Assembly (NCBI GenBank): GCA_964473255.1
Contig: CAYYOT010000007.1
Location: 1 to 64,000, forward strand
From: Kuafuiihalomonas sp964473255
GTDB lineage: Bacteria > Myxococcota > Kuafuiibacteriia > Kuafuiibacteriales > Kuafuiibacteriaceae
DNA: 64,000 nucleotides
Direction of reading: 5' to 3'
Part shown: piece by piece, positions 24,708 through 35,274 of the stretch
How the letters are laid out: every line of letters begins with the position of its first letter
Position numbering within the stretch: position 1 is the stretch's first letter
Program-made: the position numbers and the translations under genes
Notes under the pieces: generated by a model
What the model was told of the DNA's origin: nothing
The model's database searches: none
What the model saw: only the letters and a program-made list of their open reading frames with translations

Positions 24708-25667
24708 ATGATCATCGATCTCCACGTTAACGTCGAAACACCCGAGGGTGACGTAGACCCCTCCGTTCTCGCTCGAGGGGCCCTCGACGCGGGCCTGGAC
24801 GGCTACGTCCTCACCCGCCAAGGGGAACTCGTGCCCGACCTCGAAGCCTATCGCTCGGCGGGTCGGGAGCTCGGCCTCAGTGTCTTCGCTGGGGCCGAAA
24901 TCTCCACGAATCACGGCCTGATCCTCTGCATTCTGCCCGACGGTACGGCCCTCGCGGACGATTTCGCTCCCAAGGATGGACCGCTCTTCGATGCCGCGGC
25001 CGCGATCGAGGCCATCGATAAGCTGGGCGGGGCGACCGTGGCGCTGCGTCCGTACGATCGAGACGTGAGCGTACCGATGGGTGACCACCTCTTCTCGCTC
25101 CACGGTCTCGCCGCTTGCGAGGTCCAGAACGGCCGCATTTCCGAGATCGCGAACGACCTGGCGCTCGAGGCGGCTTCCAACATGGAAATGCCGTGCGTCG
25201 GCACGTCCTCGGCGCGCGGTGCGGAGGGTCTGGGCACGACCGCGACCCTCTTCCGACGGACGGTCGAGGACTCGGTGGCGCTGATCGAAGCCCTGCGACA
25301 CGGCGAATGCTGGCCGCTGTCGTTTTCCGACACGGCACCGGCCGAAGAAGCCCCCAAGCGCGATGGGCGACGCCGAAGTGAAGGTAAAGACGGTGGAGGT
25401 CGCCGTGACGGTCGTCGCGATGGCCGACGTCGTCGCGGTGGTGGACGAGGTCAGCGCGGTGGCGGTGGAGCGGGCCGGGGCCCCGTACCGGACGACATCG
25501 GCAATCGAGCCCCGGGGGGGCGGACGAACGTGCCCGAGGACATCGGCAACCGTATCCGTCCCGAGTCCGACGATCACCTCCCGCCGGAAGACATCGGAAA
25601 TCGGCTGGCTCCCGGCGAACAGTCGCCCTTTCGTCCTAGGACGCAGGTCGACGAAGAGGACGATTGA
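24708..25667 (+). CDS. PHP-fold protein without metal ligands, with RG-rich tail and three DIGNR motifs, 319 aa
   Basis: Residues 1-205 follow the PHP fold (the phosphoesterase domain of DNA polymerase III alpha and HisK): IIDLHVNVE at the N-terminus, GLDGYVLTRQGELVPDLEAY, VFAGAEISTNHG and a final MPCVGTSSARGAEG. In active PHP enzymes these read DLHxHT, TDHDT, GxEI and GSDAH; here the second His is Asn8, TDH is TRQ (36-38) and SDAH is SSAR, so metal binding is probably lost. Residues about 218-258 are Arg/Gly-rich (GGGRRDGRRDGRRRRGGGRG), like RNA-binding RGG tails. Then P-D/E-DIGNR occurs three times (residues 262-267, 277-282, 294-299). It lies 98 bases after ppk1 and 3 bases from the convergent prkA. 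Confidence 0.75.
   Translation: MIIDLHVNVETPEGDVDPSVLARGALDAGLDGYVLTRQGELVPDLEAYRSAGRELGLSVFAGAEISTNHGLILCILPDGTALADDFAPKDGPLFDAAAAIEAIDKLGGATVALRPYDRDVSVPMGDHLFSLHGLAACEVQNGRISEIANDLALEAASNMEMPCVGTSSARGAEGLGTTATLFRRTVEDSVALIEALRHGECWPLSFSDTAPAEEAPKRDGRRRSEGKDGGGRRDGRRDGRRRRGGGRGQRGGGGAGRGPVPDDIGNRAPGGRTNVPEDIGNRIRPESDDHLPPEDIGNRLAPGEQSPFRPRTQVDEEDD
25491..25604 (+). repeat. Three copies of the (D/E)DIGNR coding motif
   Basis: In-frame copies at 25491-25508, 25536-25553 and 25587-25604 encode DDIGNR, EDIGNR and EDIGNR. Synonymous codons differ (AAT-CGA, AAC-CGT, AAT-CGG), so the motif is conserved at protein level rather than as a recent DNA duplication. All three are preceded by Pro. They could be short binding motifs for a partner protein or nucleic acid. 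Confidence 0.6.
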
Positions 25668-25670
25668 GGC

Positions 25671-27926
<2,256 letters not shown>

Positions 27927-27977
27927 GAAGCTGCTGTAACGCGGCTGGGCGTTCGCACCAACCTCGAGCGAACGCAG

Positions 27978-28214
27978 CTACGGCTGCTTGAAGGAGGTGA
28001 CCAACACGACCAGGCCCAAAAGGCCCAGGCAGGCGCCTCCGACGGCGAGCGTCGCCCGGTCGACGAGGGTGGCCGCCACGAGGTCGTCGGCGACCGGTCG
28101 ATCCGAATCGGGCATGGGCTCTTCCAGGAACCGGCGGGCGGCGACGTAGTCCCCGTCTTCGAACGCTCGCTTGCCCCGCTGGAGGACCGAAGAGTGCGAG
28201 TGCTTCTTGGCCAC
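27978..28214 (-). CDS. Small tail-anchored membrane protein, 78 aa
   Basis: GTG start after a TAGGGT box (6-base spacing). The N-terminal 50 residues are hydrophilic with a TPR-like helix (GKRAFEDGDYVAARRFLEE); the last 25 form one membrane helix (LAVGGACLGLLGLVVLVTS) with a short polar end, so a tail anchor is likely. The same strand and close spacing suggest co-transcription with prkA. No family recognised. Confidence 0.55.
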   Translation of the reverse strand: MAKKHSHSSVLQRGKRAFEDGDYVAARRFLEEPMPDSDRPVADDLVAATLVDRATLAVGGACLGLLGLVVLVTSFKQP

Positions 28215-28220
28215 GACGGG

Positions 28221-28226
28221 ACCCTA
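28221..28226 (-). promoter_or_regulatory. Candidate -10 box TAGGGT
   Basis: On the minus strand TAGGGT is followed by 6 bases and the GTG start of the small membrane protein upstream of prkA, again the TANNNT-N6-start layout. It would drive the small gene and prkA as a leaderless message. Confidence 0.35.
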
Positions 28227-28313
28227 GCATCGCTGCCGCTCTACGACCTCATCAGCTTTGCAGCTGCAAGAACGTTCAGGTGCTCTCGGTCCATTTTCTC
28301 CCCCTCACACGCC

Positions 28314-28342
28314 TTGACCCCGTCCGGGCCGATCAATAGGTT
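28314..28342 (+). promoter_or_regulatory. Candidate sigma70 promoter of the dcw cluster
   Basis: TTGACC (28314-28319) and TAGGTT (28337-28342) with a 17-base spacer. Transcription would start near 28349, inside the first MraZ box, and give a leader of about 65 bases before mraZ. The placement next to the MraZ boxes makes this a credible main promoter for the cell-wall and division cluster. Confidence 0.55.
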
Positions 28343-28346
28343 CCGA

Positions 28347-28372
28347 GTGGGGCAAAGTGGATCAAAGTGGTG
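28347..28372 (+). promoter_or_regulatory. MraZ operator: three GTGG direct repeats
   Basis: GTGGGG, GTGGAT and GTGGTG recur with exactly 10-base spacing (28347, 28357, 28367), each preceded by A and with CAA spacers. MraZ is known to bind series of GTGG-type direct repeats upstream of its own operon. The boxes cover the predicted transcription start, so binding would repress the cluster. Confidence 0.8.
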
Positions 28373-28415
28373 ACAACGTGCCATCGTGTGGATCCAGGAG
28401 TCGCGAGCGGGGCGC

Positions 28416-28865
28416 ATGTTCAGAGGACGATTCGAGCATCAGATCGACCCGAAGGGTCGTCTCGCGCTGCCCGCCGCGTTTCGCCGAGTGCTGGCCGCAA
28501 CGCACGAGCAAACGCTCGTGTTGACCGCCCATATCTCGTCGCCCTGTCTGGTCGCCTATCCGGTCAAGGAGTGGGAGACATTCGAGGCTCGGCTCAGTCA
28601 GCTGCCGCAGTTCGACCGAAGCGTGATGCTGCTTCGACGGCTCTACGTGGGCAGCGCCATGGATTGTCCCATCGATCGCCAAGGACGGATCCTGGTGCCC
28701 CCCGTGCTTCGCACTCATGCCGGCCTGGAGCGCGAGGCGTACTGGGTCGGGGGCATGCGGAGCATGGAAGTCTGGTCCAAGGACGGATGGGACCGTGGGG
28801 TGGAGTCGATGCGAGCCGAAGTCGATACCGATGTGCTCGCCCAGTTGGGCGAGCTGGGAATCTGA
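28416..28865 (+). CDS. mraZ: Transcriptional regulator MraZ, 149 aa
   Basis: Two AbrB-like SpoVT domains: FRGRFEHQIDPKGRLALPAAFRRVL at the N-terminus and a second repeat with MDCPIDRQGRILVPPVLR in the C-terminal half, the standard MraZ pair. It forms a ring and binds GTGG repeats upstream of its own gene, controlling the dcw cluster. The ATG at 28416 is chosen over an in-frame GTG at 28386 because it starts directly at MFRGRFEH, as in orthologues. First gene of the cluster; its stop overlaps the rsmH start by 1 base (TGATG). Confidence 0.96.
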   Translation: MFRGRFEHQIDPKGRLALPAAFRRVLAATHEQTLVLTAHISSPCLVAYPVKEWETFEARLSQLPQFDRSVMLLRRLYVGSAMDCPIDRQGRILVPPVLRTHAGLEREAYWVGGMRSMEVWSKDGWDRGVESMRAEVDTDVLAQLGELGI

Positions 28866-29794
28866 TGATGGGCTCCGAGCTTCACACGTCGGTTCTGCTC
28901 GACGAGTGCGTCGCCGGTCTCGCCGTCGTGCCGGATGGACTCTACCTCGATGCCACGGTCGGCCTGGGCGGCCACGCCGAAGCGATCTTGAAGGCTTCGG
29001 CGCCCGGCGGGCGCGTCATCGGCATCGATCGCGATCCCGATGCGCTCGCCCACGCCCGAGGGCGGCTTCAGCCCTACGGCGATCGAGTCCGTCTCGTACT
29101 GGCGAGCTTTGGCGACGTGTCCGACGTCTTGCTCGGTGAGCCCGCCCTCGACGGTGCGCTGGCCGACGTCGGAGTCTCATCGCTGCAGCTCGATCGTCCG
29201 GAGCGGGGCTTTTCCTTTCGGGCGGACGGACCTCTCGACATGCGCATGGGACCCGACGTCTCCAGCACCGCGGCGGAGCTGCTCGCCGGTATCGACGCGA
29301 CGGGGCTGACCGAAATTCTGCGCACGTACGGCGAAGTGACCCGACCCAAGCGAATGGCCCGGGCGATCATCGCAGCACGCGATGACGGACGGCTCGCGTC
29401 CACTCTGGACCTGAAGCGCATCGTCGAGTCGGTGGAAGGTTCGGGAGGGCCCCGCGGCACGCATCCTGCGACCCGGACGTTTCAGGCTCTCCGCATCGCC
29501 GTCAATCGAGAGCTCGATGAGTTGGAGGGCTTCCTCCGCGCCCTCGAAGACCTCGTGCGCCCGGGTGGGCGCGTCGCGATCATCAGTTTTCATAGCCTCG
29601 AAGACCGGATCGTGAAGACGACCTTCGCCGACCCGCCGACCGATCCGGCTGTACGGCACCTTCCCATCACCAGTGCACCCGGACCGTGGCAGGTCATCAC
29701 CCGGCGGCCGATCGTACCCACGGCCGGTGAGATCGCTGCCAACCCGCGCGCGCGAAGCGCCAAACTCCGGATCGCCGAACGGAGGGCAGCATGA
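28865..29794 (+). CDS. rsmH: 16S rRNA (cytosine1402-N4)-methyltransferase, 309 aa
   Basis: Contains the MraW/RsmH signatures HTSVLLDECV, DATVGLGGHAEAIL (SAM-binding motif I), LADVGVSSLQLD and ISFHSLEDRIVK. It methylates N4 of C1402 in the ribosomal P site. Standard length and standard position after mraZ. ATG at 28865 or the adjacent ATG at 28868 is possible. The stop overlaps ftsL by 4 bases. Confidence 0.97.
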   Translation: MMGSELHTSVLLDECVAGLAVVPDGLYLDATVGLGGHAEAILKASAPGGRVIGIDRDPDALAHARGRLQPYGDRVRLVLASFGDVSDVLLGEPALDGALADVGVSSLQLDRPERGFSFRADGPLDMRMGPDVSSTAAELLAGIDATGLTEILRTYGEVTRPKRMARAIIAARDDGRLASTLDLKRIVESVEGSGGPRGTHPATRTFQALRIAVNRELDELEGFLRALEDLVRPGGRVAIISFHSLEDRIVKTTFADPPTDPAVRHLPITSAPGPWQVITRRPIVPTAGEIAANPRARSAKLRIAERRAA

Positions 29795-30072
29795 AGCGGA
29801 CCGGCAACACGATGATCGCGGCTCTGTTGGTCGCGACCCCGGTCGTCGCCGCCGCGCTGTTCTACGTTTGGGCTCAAGTGACGACGGTGATCCTGGGATA
29901 TCGGCTCTCGGAGGCGGCTCGGGAGCTTCAGGAGGAGCGCGAGGTCAACCGCGGTCTGCAGCTGGAGGCCGCCTCGCTTCGGTCGCCGGAGCGCCTCGAG
30001 CAGATGGGGGTCCAGTTCGGTCTGATGCCGCCGACCCAGGACCAGGTCCTGAAAGCGGAGGACCGACCGTGA
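29791..30072 (+). CDS. ftsL: Cell division protein FtsL, 93 aa
   Basis: A small bitopic protein: short cytosolic N-terminus (MKRTGN), one membrane helix (AALLVATPVVAAALFYVWA, about 10-30) and a periplasmic coiled coil (SEAARELQEEREVNRGLQLE, about 40-60) ending in the SPERLEQMG turn typical of FtsL. Sequence conservation in FtsL is low, so the position between rsmH and ftsI carries much of the weight. FtsL recruits and activates FtsW-FtsI with FtsB and FtsQ. It overlaps both neighbours by 4 bases. Confidence 0.9.
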   Translation: MKRTGNTMIAALLVATPVVAAALFYVWAQVTTVILGYRLSEAARELQEEREVNRGLQLEAASLRSPERLEQMGVQFGLMPPTQDQVLKAEDRP

Positions 30073-32243
30073 CCCGAGCCCGCAATCTGCAGCCGGACAC
30101 CGTTGCTTTGCGGCTCGGGTCGGCCGACCTGGTTCGTCGCGGCCGCCGACGCCGACGGCCCCGCGCCCGCTCGAAGGCGCCGGCCCGGCCCGCTCACCAT
30201 CCGGACCGTGTCCGGATGCGGGTGGGCGTCGTGGCGGTCGTCTTCGGGGTCGCTGCCGCGGCGGTGATCGTACGGGCCGCCCAGATCCAGATCCGCGACC
30301 ACGAGGACTACCTCCAGGCCTCGGAACGGCAGGCTGCCGGAGACCACCGGGTGCGGGCCGGTCGCGGTCCCGTCCTCGATCGGCATGGGGCGGAGCTCGC
30401 GCTGTCGGTACAGGTCGATTCCATCTTCGCCGAGCCACGCCGCGTGCGGGAGGCGTCTCGGTCGGCGCGGCGCCTCTCCGCCGTGCTCGACCGGCCGGCG
30501 GCCCAGCTGGAGCGGAAGCTTAGCGCCGATCGCTCCTTCGTGTACCTCGCCCGTCGCGTGGACCCCGAGGTCGGCGCTCGCGTGCGGTCGCTCGGTCTCG
30601 CCGGCATCGGGACCCACCAGGAGGCTCGCCGTTTCTATCCGAATCGAGGTCTGGCTGCGCACGTGCTCGGCTTCACGAACGTGGACGAGGATGGTCGGGC
30701 GGGCGTCGAGCGAACGTACGATGACTCGCTGCGAGGGGGGACGATCCCGATATCCGCGCTGCGAGATGCGCTCGGAAATCGGGTGATGACCGAAGGTTTC
30801 GTTCCGCCGTCCTCGCTGAAGGGGGAAGGCCTACGGCTCACCATCGACCGGCGGATCCAGTACGTGGCCGAGGCAGTGCTGGCCGAGACCATCGACGACT
30901 TTGGCGCCAAGGCTGGCGCGGCGGTGGTTCTCGAAGTGGGGACCGGACACGTCTTGGCCTTGGCCTCCCACCCGACCTTCAACCCCAACAACCTGACCGG
31001 CTCGGTACCGGACCATCACCTGAATCGCGTCATCAGCGCCGTCTACGAGCCGGGGTCGACCATGAAGATGGTCACGATCGCAGCCGCCCTGGAGGAAGGC
31101 CTGGTGACACCAGGAAGCCGCATCGACTGTGAAGGCGGGAAGTGGAGGCTCGGCGGGCGTACCATTCACGATACGCACACCGACGAGGGCCGGTTGAGCA
31201 TCGGCGACGTGCTGAAGGTGTCTTCGAACGTCTGTGCCGCAAAGGTCGGGCTGCGGCTGGGGAAGCGGCGGATGAATCGGTGGCTTCACCGATTCGGCTT
31301 CGCCGACAAGACCGGTATCGAACTTCCCGGGGAGCTGTCGGGCCTGATTCGGCCGGTGTCGACGTGGAGAGAGATCGCCTTGGCCAACATCGCGTTCGGT
31401 CAGGGGCTGGCCGTCACACCGCTTCAGCTCGTGCAGTCGGCGGCGGTGATCGCCCAGGACGGTCTTCTCGTGCCTCCCCGGATCATCGCTTCGCGTATCG
31501 CTCGCGACGGAACCGAGACGGCGCCGGATCCTCCCTCCGCCCGGCGAGTCGTCTCGATTCGGACCGCCCGCACGCTGCGCCGAATGCTCGCCCAGATCAC
31601 CGGTCCGGAAGGCACCGCGCCGATGGCCGCCGTGCCCGGTTGGACCGTCGCCGGCAAAACCGGGACCGCTCAGAAGATCGACCCCGTGACCAAGGCCTAC
31701 AGTCACGAGCTGTATCTGGCGAGCTTCGTGGGCATGATCCCGGCCGACCGACCGAAGCTGGTCATTGCGGTCTTCATCGACGAGCCGCGCGGCTCGATCT
31801 ACGGCGGCCCGGTAGCGGGGCCGGCTTTTCGCCGGATCGCAGAGGCAGCGCTCACTGCGAGCGGGGCCTACGTCGGCCCGGAAGAACTGCCTCCGGAGTC
31901 GGTGGTCGGCGCTCCGGTCGTCGATGCCCCCGAGCGCGACCGCGCCGAGCTCCAGGCGCCGGTCGCTCCAAGCCCCGACCTCGACGCAGCGCTGTCCGCC
32001 GAGGCTCGATACGTGTTGGGTCGTACCCCGGAACAACCTGATTCGTCGCTGACGAACGGGATCATGCCCGACCTGAGCGGCCTCGAACTCCGCGAAGTGT
32101 TAAAGCGTTGCTCGAAGGCGAAGTGTCGTCCGCGATTGATCGGACGGGGACGCGTCGTCAGCCAAGTGCCCGAGCCTGGCGTTCGAATCGAATCGGGCGT
32201 GGCGTGGCGGGTGAGCTTGGCGCCTCGAGGGGGGGCACCATGA
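30069..32243 (+). CDS. ftsI: Peptidoglycan transpeptidase FtsI (PBP3) with PASTA domain, 724 aa
   Basis: A basic cytosolic tail (GRRRRRPRARSK), one membrane helix (VGVVAVVFGVAAAAVIV, about 55-75), a PBP dimer domain and a transpeptidase domain. The active-site motifs are EPGSTMKM (SxxK nucleophile), VSSNVCA (SxN) and AGKTGTAQK (KTG). One C-terminal PASTA domain (PDLSGLELREVLKRC..., about 665-724) follows an Ala/Pro linker; this is unusual in Escherichia coli FtsI but seen in Gram-positive and some deltaproteobacterial homologues. It cross-links septal peptidoglycan in the periplasm. The GTG at 30069 overlaps the ftsL stop; the same frame is open upstream through rsmH but that part is not coding. 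Confidence 0.96.
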   Translation: MTRARNLQPDTVALRLGSADLVRRGRRRRRPRARSKAPARPAHHPDRVRMRVGVVAVVFGVAAAAVIVRAAQIQIRDHEDYLQASERQAAGDHRVRAGRGPVLDRHGAELALSVQVDSIFAEPRRVREASRSARRLSAVLDRPAAQLERKLSADRSFVYLARRVDPEVGARVRSLGLAGIGTHQEARRFYPNRGLAAHVLGFTNVDEDGRAGVERTYDDSLRGGTIPISALRDALGNRVMTEGFVPPSSLKGEGLRLTIDRRIQYVAEAVLAETIDDFGAKAGAAVVLEVGTGHVLALASHPTFNPNNLTGSVPDHHLNRVISAVYEPGSTMKMVTIAAALEEGLVTPGSRIDCEGGKWRLGGRTIHDTHTDEGRLSIGDVLKVSSNVCAAKVGLRLGKRRMNRWLHRFGFADKTGIELPGELSGLIRPVSTWREIALANIAFGQGLAVTPLQLVQSAAVIAQDGLLVPPRIIASRIARDGTETAPDPPSARRVVSIRTARTLRRMLAQITGPEGTAPMAAVPGWTVAGKTGTAQKIDPVTKAYSHELYLASFVGMIPADRPKLVIAVFIDEPRGSIYGGPVAGPAFRRIAEAALTASGAYVGPEELPPESVVGAPVVDAPERDRAELQAPVAPSPDLDAALSAEARYVLGRTPEQPDSSLTNGIMPDLSGLELREVLKRCSKAKCRPRLIGRGRVVSQVPEPGVRIESGVAWRVSLAPRGGAP

Positions 32244-33889
32244 AGTTGGAGCAACTGATCCGCGGCCTGAGCATCAAGGATCGCCGGGGGCACTTCGAAA
32301 CAGCGGTCAACGGGATCGCTGCCGATTCTCGGCAGATCAGGTCGGGGGACGTGTTCGTCGCCGTGCGGGGCCGGGCCGCGGACGGACACGGATTCATTCG
32401 CACGGCCGTCGACCGCGGCGCTCGGGCCGTGGTGGCCGAGGAATGGCCCGACGATCTCGACGACGCCCTCGCCACCCGTCCCAACGTCGTCCTCGTGCCC
32501 GATTCGCGTCGGGCCCTGGCGCTGGCGGCCGCGAATTTCTGGGGCCGTCCCTCGCGGGACCTGGTGATGGCCGGAGTCACCGGAACCAACGGCAAGACGA
32601 CGGTCGTCCACGTGCTCGAATCGATATTGAAAGCGGCGGGGAAGGCGGTGGGGACGATCGGCACCGTCGGCTATCGGTTCGGCGATCGGACGGAGCATGC
32701 CACGCACACCACGCCGGACCCCGTGGAGCTTCAGTCCGTCTTGGCCCGCATGAAGCGAGCCGGGGTGACCCACGTCGTCATGGAAGTCTCCAGTCATGCG
32801 CTCGACCAGCAGCGAGCGGTTGGAGTGCACCTGAAGGTCGCCGGCTTCACGAACCTGACTCAGGACCACCTCGACTACCATACCGACGTCGAAGACTACT
32901 TCCTGGCCAAGAGCCGCCTGTTCTCCGAGGTTCTCGCCGGCAGCGAAGCCCGGGGTCGGATGGCGGTGATCAACGTCGACGACGCGTACGGTGCGCGGCT
33001 CCTCGAGATCTGGAAAGGCAAGACGTTGACCGCCTCCCTCTCGGGTGCACCGGAGGCGGATCTCGCGGTTCTCAGTGCGGACTACTCCTTGGATGAGACG
33101 CGAGCCACCATCCGCACGCGCAAGGGACAGCTGGAACTCACAAGCCCCCTGGTCGGACCTCACAACCTAGCCAACGTCCTCATCGCGGTCGGAATGGCCC
33201 AGGCAATGGGATTTTCCGACCATCGGATCAGAACCGGGGTGGACTCCCTCCGCGGTGTACCGGGTCGGCTCGAAGCCGTCCCGAACGACGAAGACGTTCG
33301 GGTGTTCGTCGACTACGCCCATACCCCGGACGCCTTGCGCCGGGTTCTCGAGGCCGTGCGGCCCTTTACCGAAGGGCGCCTCGTCGTGGTCTTCGGCTGC
33401 GGCGGGGACCGAGATCGAGACAAGCGCTCCGAGATGGGCCGGGCGGCGGCCGAGGCCGCGGACCGCGTCGTGCTCACGTCCGACAACCCACGGAGTGAGG
33501 ATCCGGCGGCGATAGCCGAGCAGGCGGAGGCCGGACTCCGAGAGGGGGGCATGACTCGACTCGGTGCCGACGCCGAGGCACGAGGTTACGAAGTCGAGCT
33601 CGATCGGCGTCAGGCGATCCGCGTGGCGACCGCCCGGCTTCGGCCCGGCGACGTATTGGTGATCGCCGGGAAGGGCCACGAGCAGGTCCAGATCGTCGGC
33701 GATCAGCGGGTTCCGTTCGACGATGTCGAAGAGGCGCGGAGGATCCTCGCGGGATTGCCTCCGCCACCACCCCCGAGTCGCATCGGCCCCACCACGCAGC
33801 GCGTAGAAACCGAACAGGTCGTGGAGTCGGTCGACATCGAGCCGGACATCGTCGGCGAAGCGCCGGACGATGCTCGGGAGCCGGATTGA
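32240..33889 (+). CDS. murE: UDP-MurNAc-L-Ala-D-Glu:meso-DAP ligase, 549 aa
   Basis: Mur ligase fold: ADSRQIRSGDVFVAVRG (substrate domain), GVTGTNGKTTVVH (P-loop, residues about 107-119), TTPDPVELQ and EVSSHALDQQR. TSDNPRSEDP contains DNPR, the motif that selects meso-diaminopimelate in Gram-negative enzymes. It adds the third stem residue in the cytosol. About 50 residues longer than usual because of a Pro/Glu-rich C-terminal tail (PPPPPSRIG... to DDAREPD) probably disordered. ATG overlaps the ftsI stop (ATGA). Confidence 0.96.
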   Translation: MKLEQLIRGLSIKDRRGHFETAVNGIAADSRQIRSGDVFVAVRGRAADGHGFIRTAVDRGARAVVAEEWPDDLDDALATRPNVVLVPDSRRALALAAANFWGRPSRDLVMAGVTGTNGKTTVVHVLESILKAAGKAVGTIGTVGYRFGDRTEHATHTTPDPVELQSVLARMKRAGVTHVVMEVSSHALDQQRAVGVHLKVAGFTNLTQDHLDYHTDVEDYFLAKSRLFSEVLAGSEARGRMAVINVDDAYGARLLEIWKGKTLTASLSGAPEADLAVLSADYSLDETRATIRTRKGQLELTSPLVGPHNLANVLIAVGMAQAMGFSDHRIRTGVDSLRGVPGRLEAVPNDEDVRVFVDYAHTPDALRRVLEAVRPFTEGRLVVVFGCGGDRDRDKRSEMGRAAAEAADRVVLTSDNPRSEDPAAIAEQAEAGLREGGMTRLGADAEARGYEVELDRRQAIRVATARLRPGDVLVIAGKGHEQVQIVGDQRVPFDDVEEARRILAGLPPPPPPSRIGPTTQRVETEQVVESVDIEPDIVGEAPDDAREPD

Positions 33890-35274
33890 ATCGGCGGGCC
33901 ATCACGGTCTCCGCCCGGTGGGTCGTGCAGGCGACCCGCGGGAAGGTCCGGGGTCGCGAGCGAGACTTCGGCGGCGTCGCCACCGACTCGCGTCGCGTAC
34001 AGCCCCAGGACCTATTCGTGGCGCTGTCCGGCCCACGCTTCGACGGTCACGACTATGTTTTCGATGCCGAGGCACGCGGGGCCTCCGGGTTCTTGGTCGA
34101 GGAGGGGCGCGGCGTCGCCGCGGAGGGGACGGTTATCGAGGTCCCGGACGTTCTGAGCGCTTTCGGTGGGCTCGGGTCCGCCTGGCGACAGCAGTGCGCG
34201 ACGACGGTGATCGGTCTGACCGGATCCAACGGGAAGACCTCGACCAAGGAGCTGCTCGCCGCCTTGATCGGACGAGAACACGAGGTCCTCGCCACCGCGG
34301 GCAACTTCAACAACCTGATCGGCGTCCCCCTGACGCTGCTCGAGCTTCGCCCCGAGCATCCGGTGGCGGTGATCGAAATGGGCATGAACAAGCCGGGCGA
34401 GATTCGCCGGCTGACGGAGCTGGTACGACCGCAGGTCGGCCTTCTGCTAAACGTGGGTCCAGCGCACATCGGCGAGCTCGGCAGCATGGAAGCGATCGCG
34501 GCAGCCAAGGGCGAGCTGTTCGAAGCGCTCCCCGAGGATGCCGTCGCCGTGGCCAATCGGGACGACCACCGCGTGATGGAGCAGCTCGCGCTGCACGGCC
34601 GAACCTGCGTTCGCACGTTCGGGGAGCACGCGGGTGCCGACGTGCAGCTGCTGACCCGGCGAGTCGACGAGGGACGCCAAGCGTTGAGCATCGGGGTCGA
34701 TGGTCAGGCGGTCGAGGTCCCACTGGCCTGGCCAGGGCGCCACTCCGCCCTGAATGCAACCGCGGCGATCGCCGCGGCGACCGCCCTCCCCGACGATCTT
34801 CGTCCGTCGTTCGACGCCATTCGAGAGGCTCTCCGTGACCTTCCTCCCGTGGCGGGCCGATTCGTCGTGCGGCGATTGAACGGTAGGGTCGTGGTCGACG
34901 ACACCTACAACGCGAATCCGGCTTCGTTGACCGAAGGCCTCGTCTCGGTGCGGGAGTCGGCCCCGACCGCCCGGCTGGGCGTGGTCCTCGGAGCGATGGG
35001 TGAACTCGGCTCGCACTCCGAAGCCCTCCACCGCGAGGCTGGAGCTGCGATCGCGGGGGCCGGACCGGACTTCTTCGCGACGTACGGACCCGACGCGCGT
35101 CCGGCCTTCGAAGCGGCGGTGGCCGAAGGTGTCGCGGCCGAGCATTACGACGACGATCTCGATGGGCTCTGGGACTTCGTTGCCTCCCGTCTCGCGCCTG
35201 GAACCTGGCTCTATCTGAAGGGGTCTCGACAGGCCGGACTCGAGCGGCTGTTGGCACGGCTGGAGAACGTTTGA
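33886..35274 (+). CDS. murF: UDP-MurNAc-tripeptide D-Ala-D-Ala ligase, 462 aa
   Basis: Mur ligase with the MurF layout: ATDSRRVQPQDLFVALSG, the P-loop LTGSNGKTSTKELLAAL, GNFNNLIGVPLTLLEL and EMGMNKPGEI, then VDDTYNANPAS. It adds D-Ala-D-Ala to the UDP-MurNAc tripeptide. The TTG start at 33886 overlaps the murE stop (TTGA), and the residues after it (MNRRAITVSARWV) match a usual MurF N-terminus. Confidence 0.95.
   Translation: MNRRAITVSARWVVQATRGKVRGRERDFGGVATDSRRVQPQDLFVALSGPRFDGHDYVFDAEARGASGFLVEEGRGVAAEGTVIEVPDVLSAFGGLGSAWRQQCATTVIGLTGSNGKTSTKELLAALIGREHEVLATAGNFNNLIGVPLTLLELRPEHPVAVIEMGMNKPGEIRRLTELVRPQVGLLLNVGPAHIGELGSMEAIAAAKGELFEALPEDAVAVANRDDHRVMEQLALHGRTCVRTFGEHAGADVQLLTRRVDEGRQALSIGVDGQAVEVPLAWPGRHSALNATAAIAAATALPDDLRPSFDAIREALRDLPPVAGRFVVRRLNGRVVVDDTYNANPASLTEGLVSVRESAPTARLGVVLGAMGELGSHSEALHREAGAAIAGAGPDFFATYGPDARPAFEAAVAEGVAAEHYDDDLDGLWDFVASRLAPGTWLYLKGSRQAGLERLLARLENV

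Noticed and set aside
25370..25490. The Arg/Gly-rich coding segment as a DNA tandem repeat
   Set aside because: It is simple codon repetition from an RG-rich tail (CGT/CGC and GGT/GGC), not a regular tandem DNA repeat.
31868..33163. A 431-codon minus-strand frame opposite ftsI/murE
   Set aside because: Antisense to two conserved genes and without recognisable domains.
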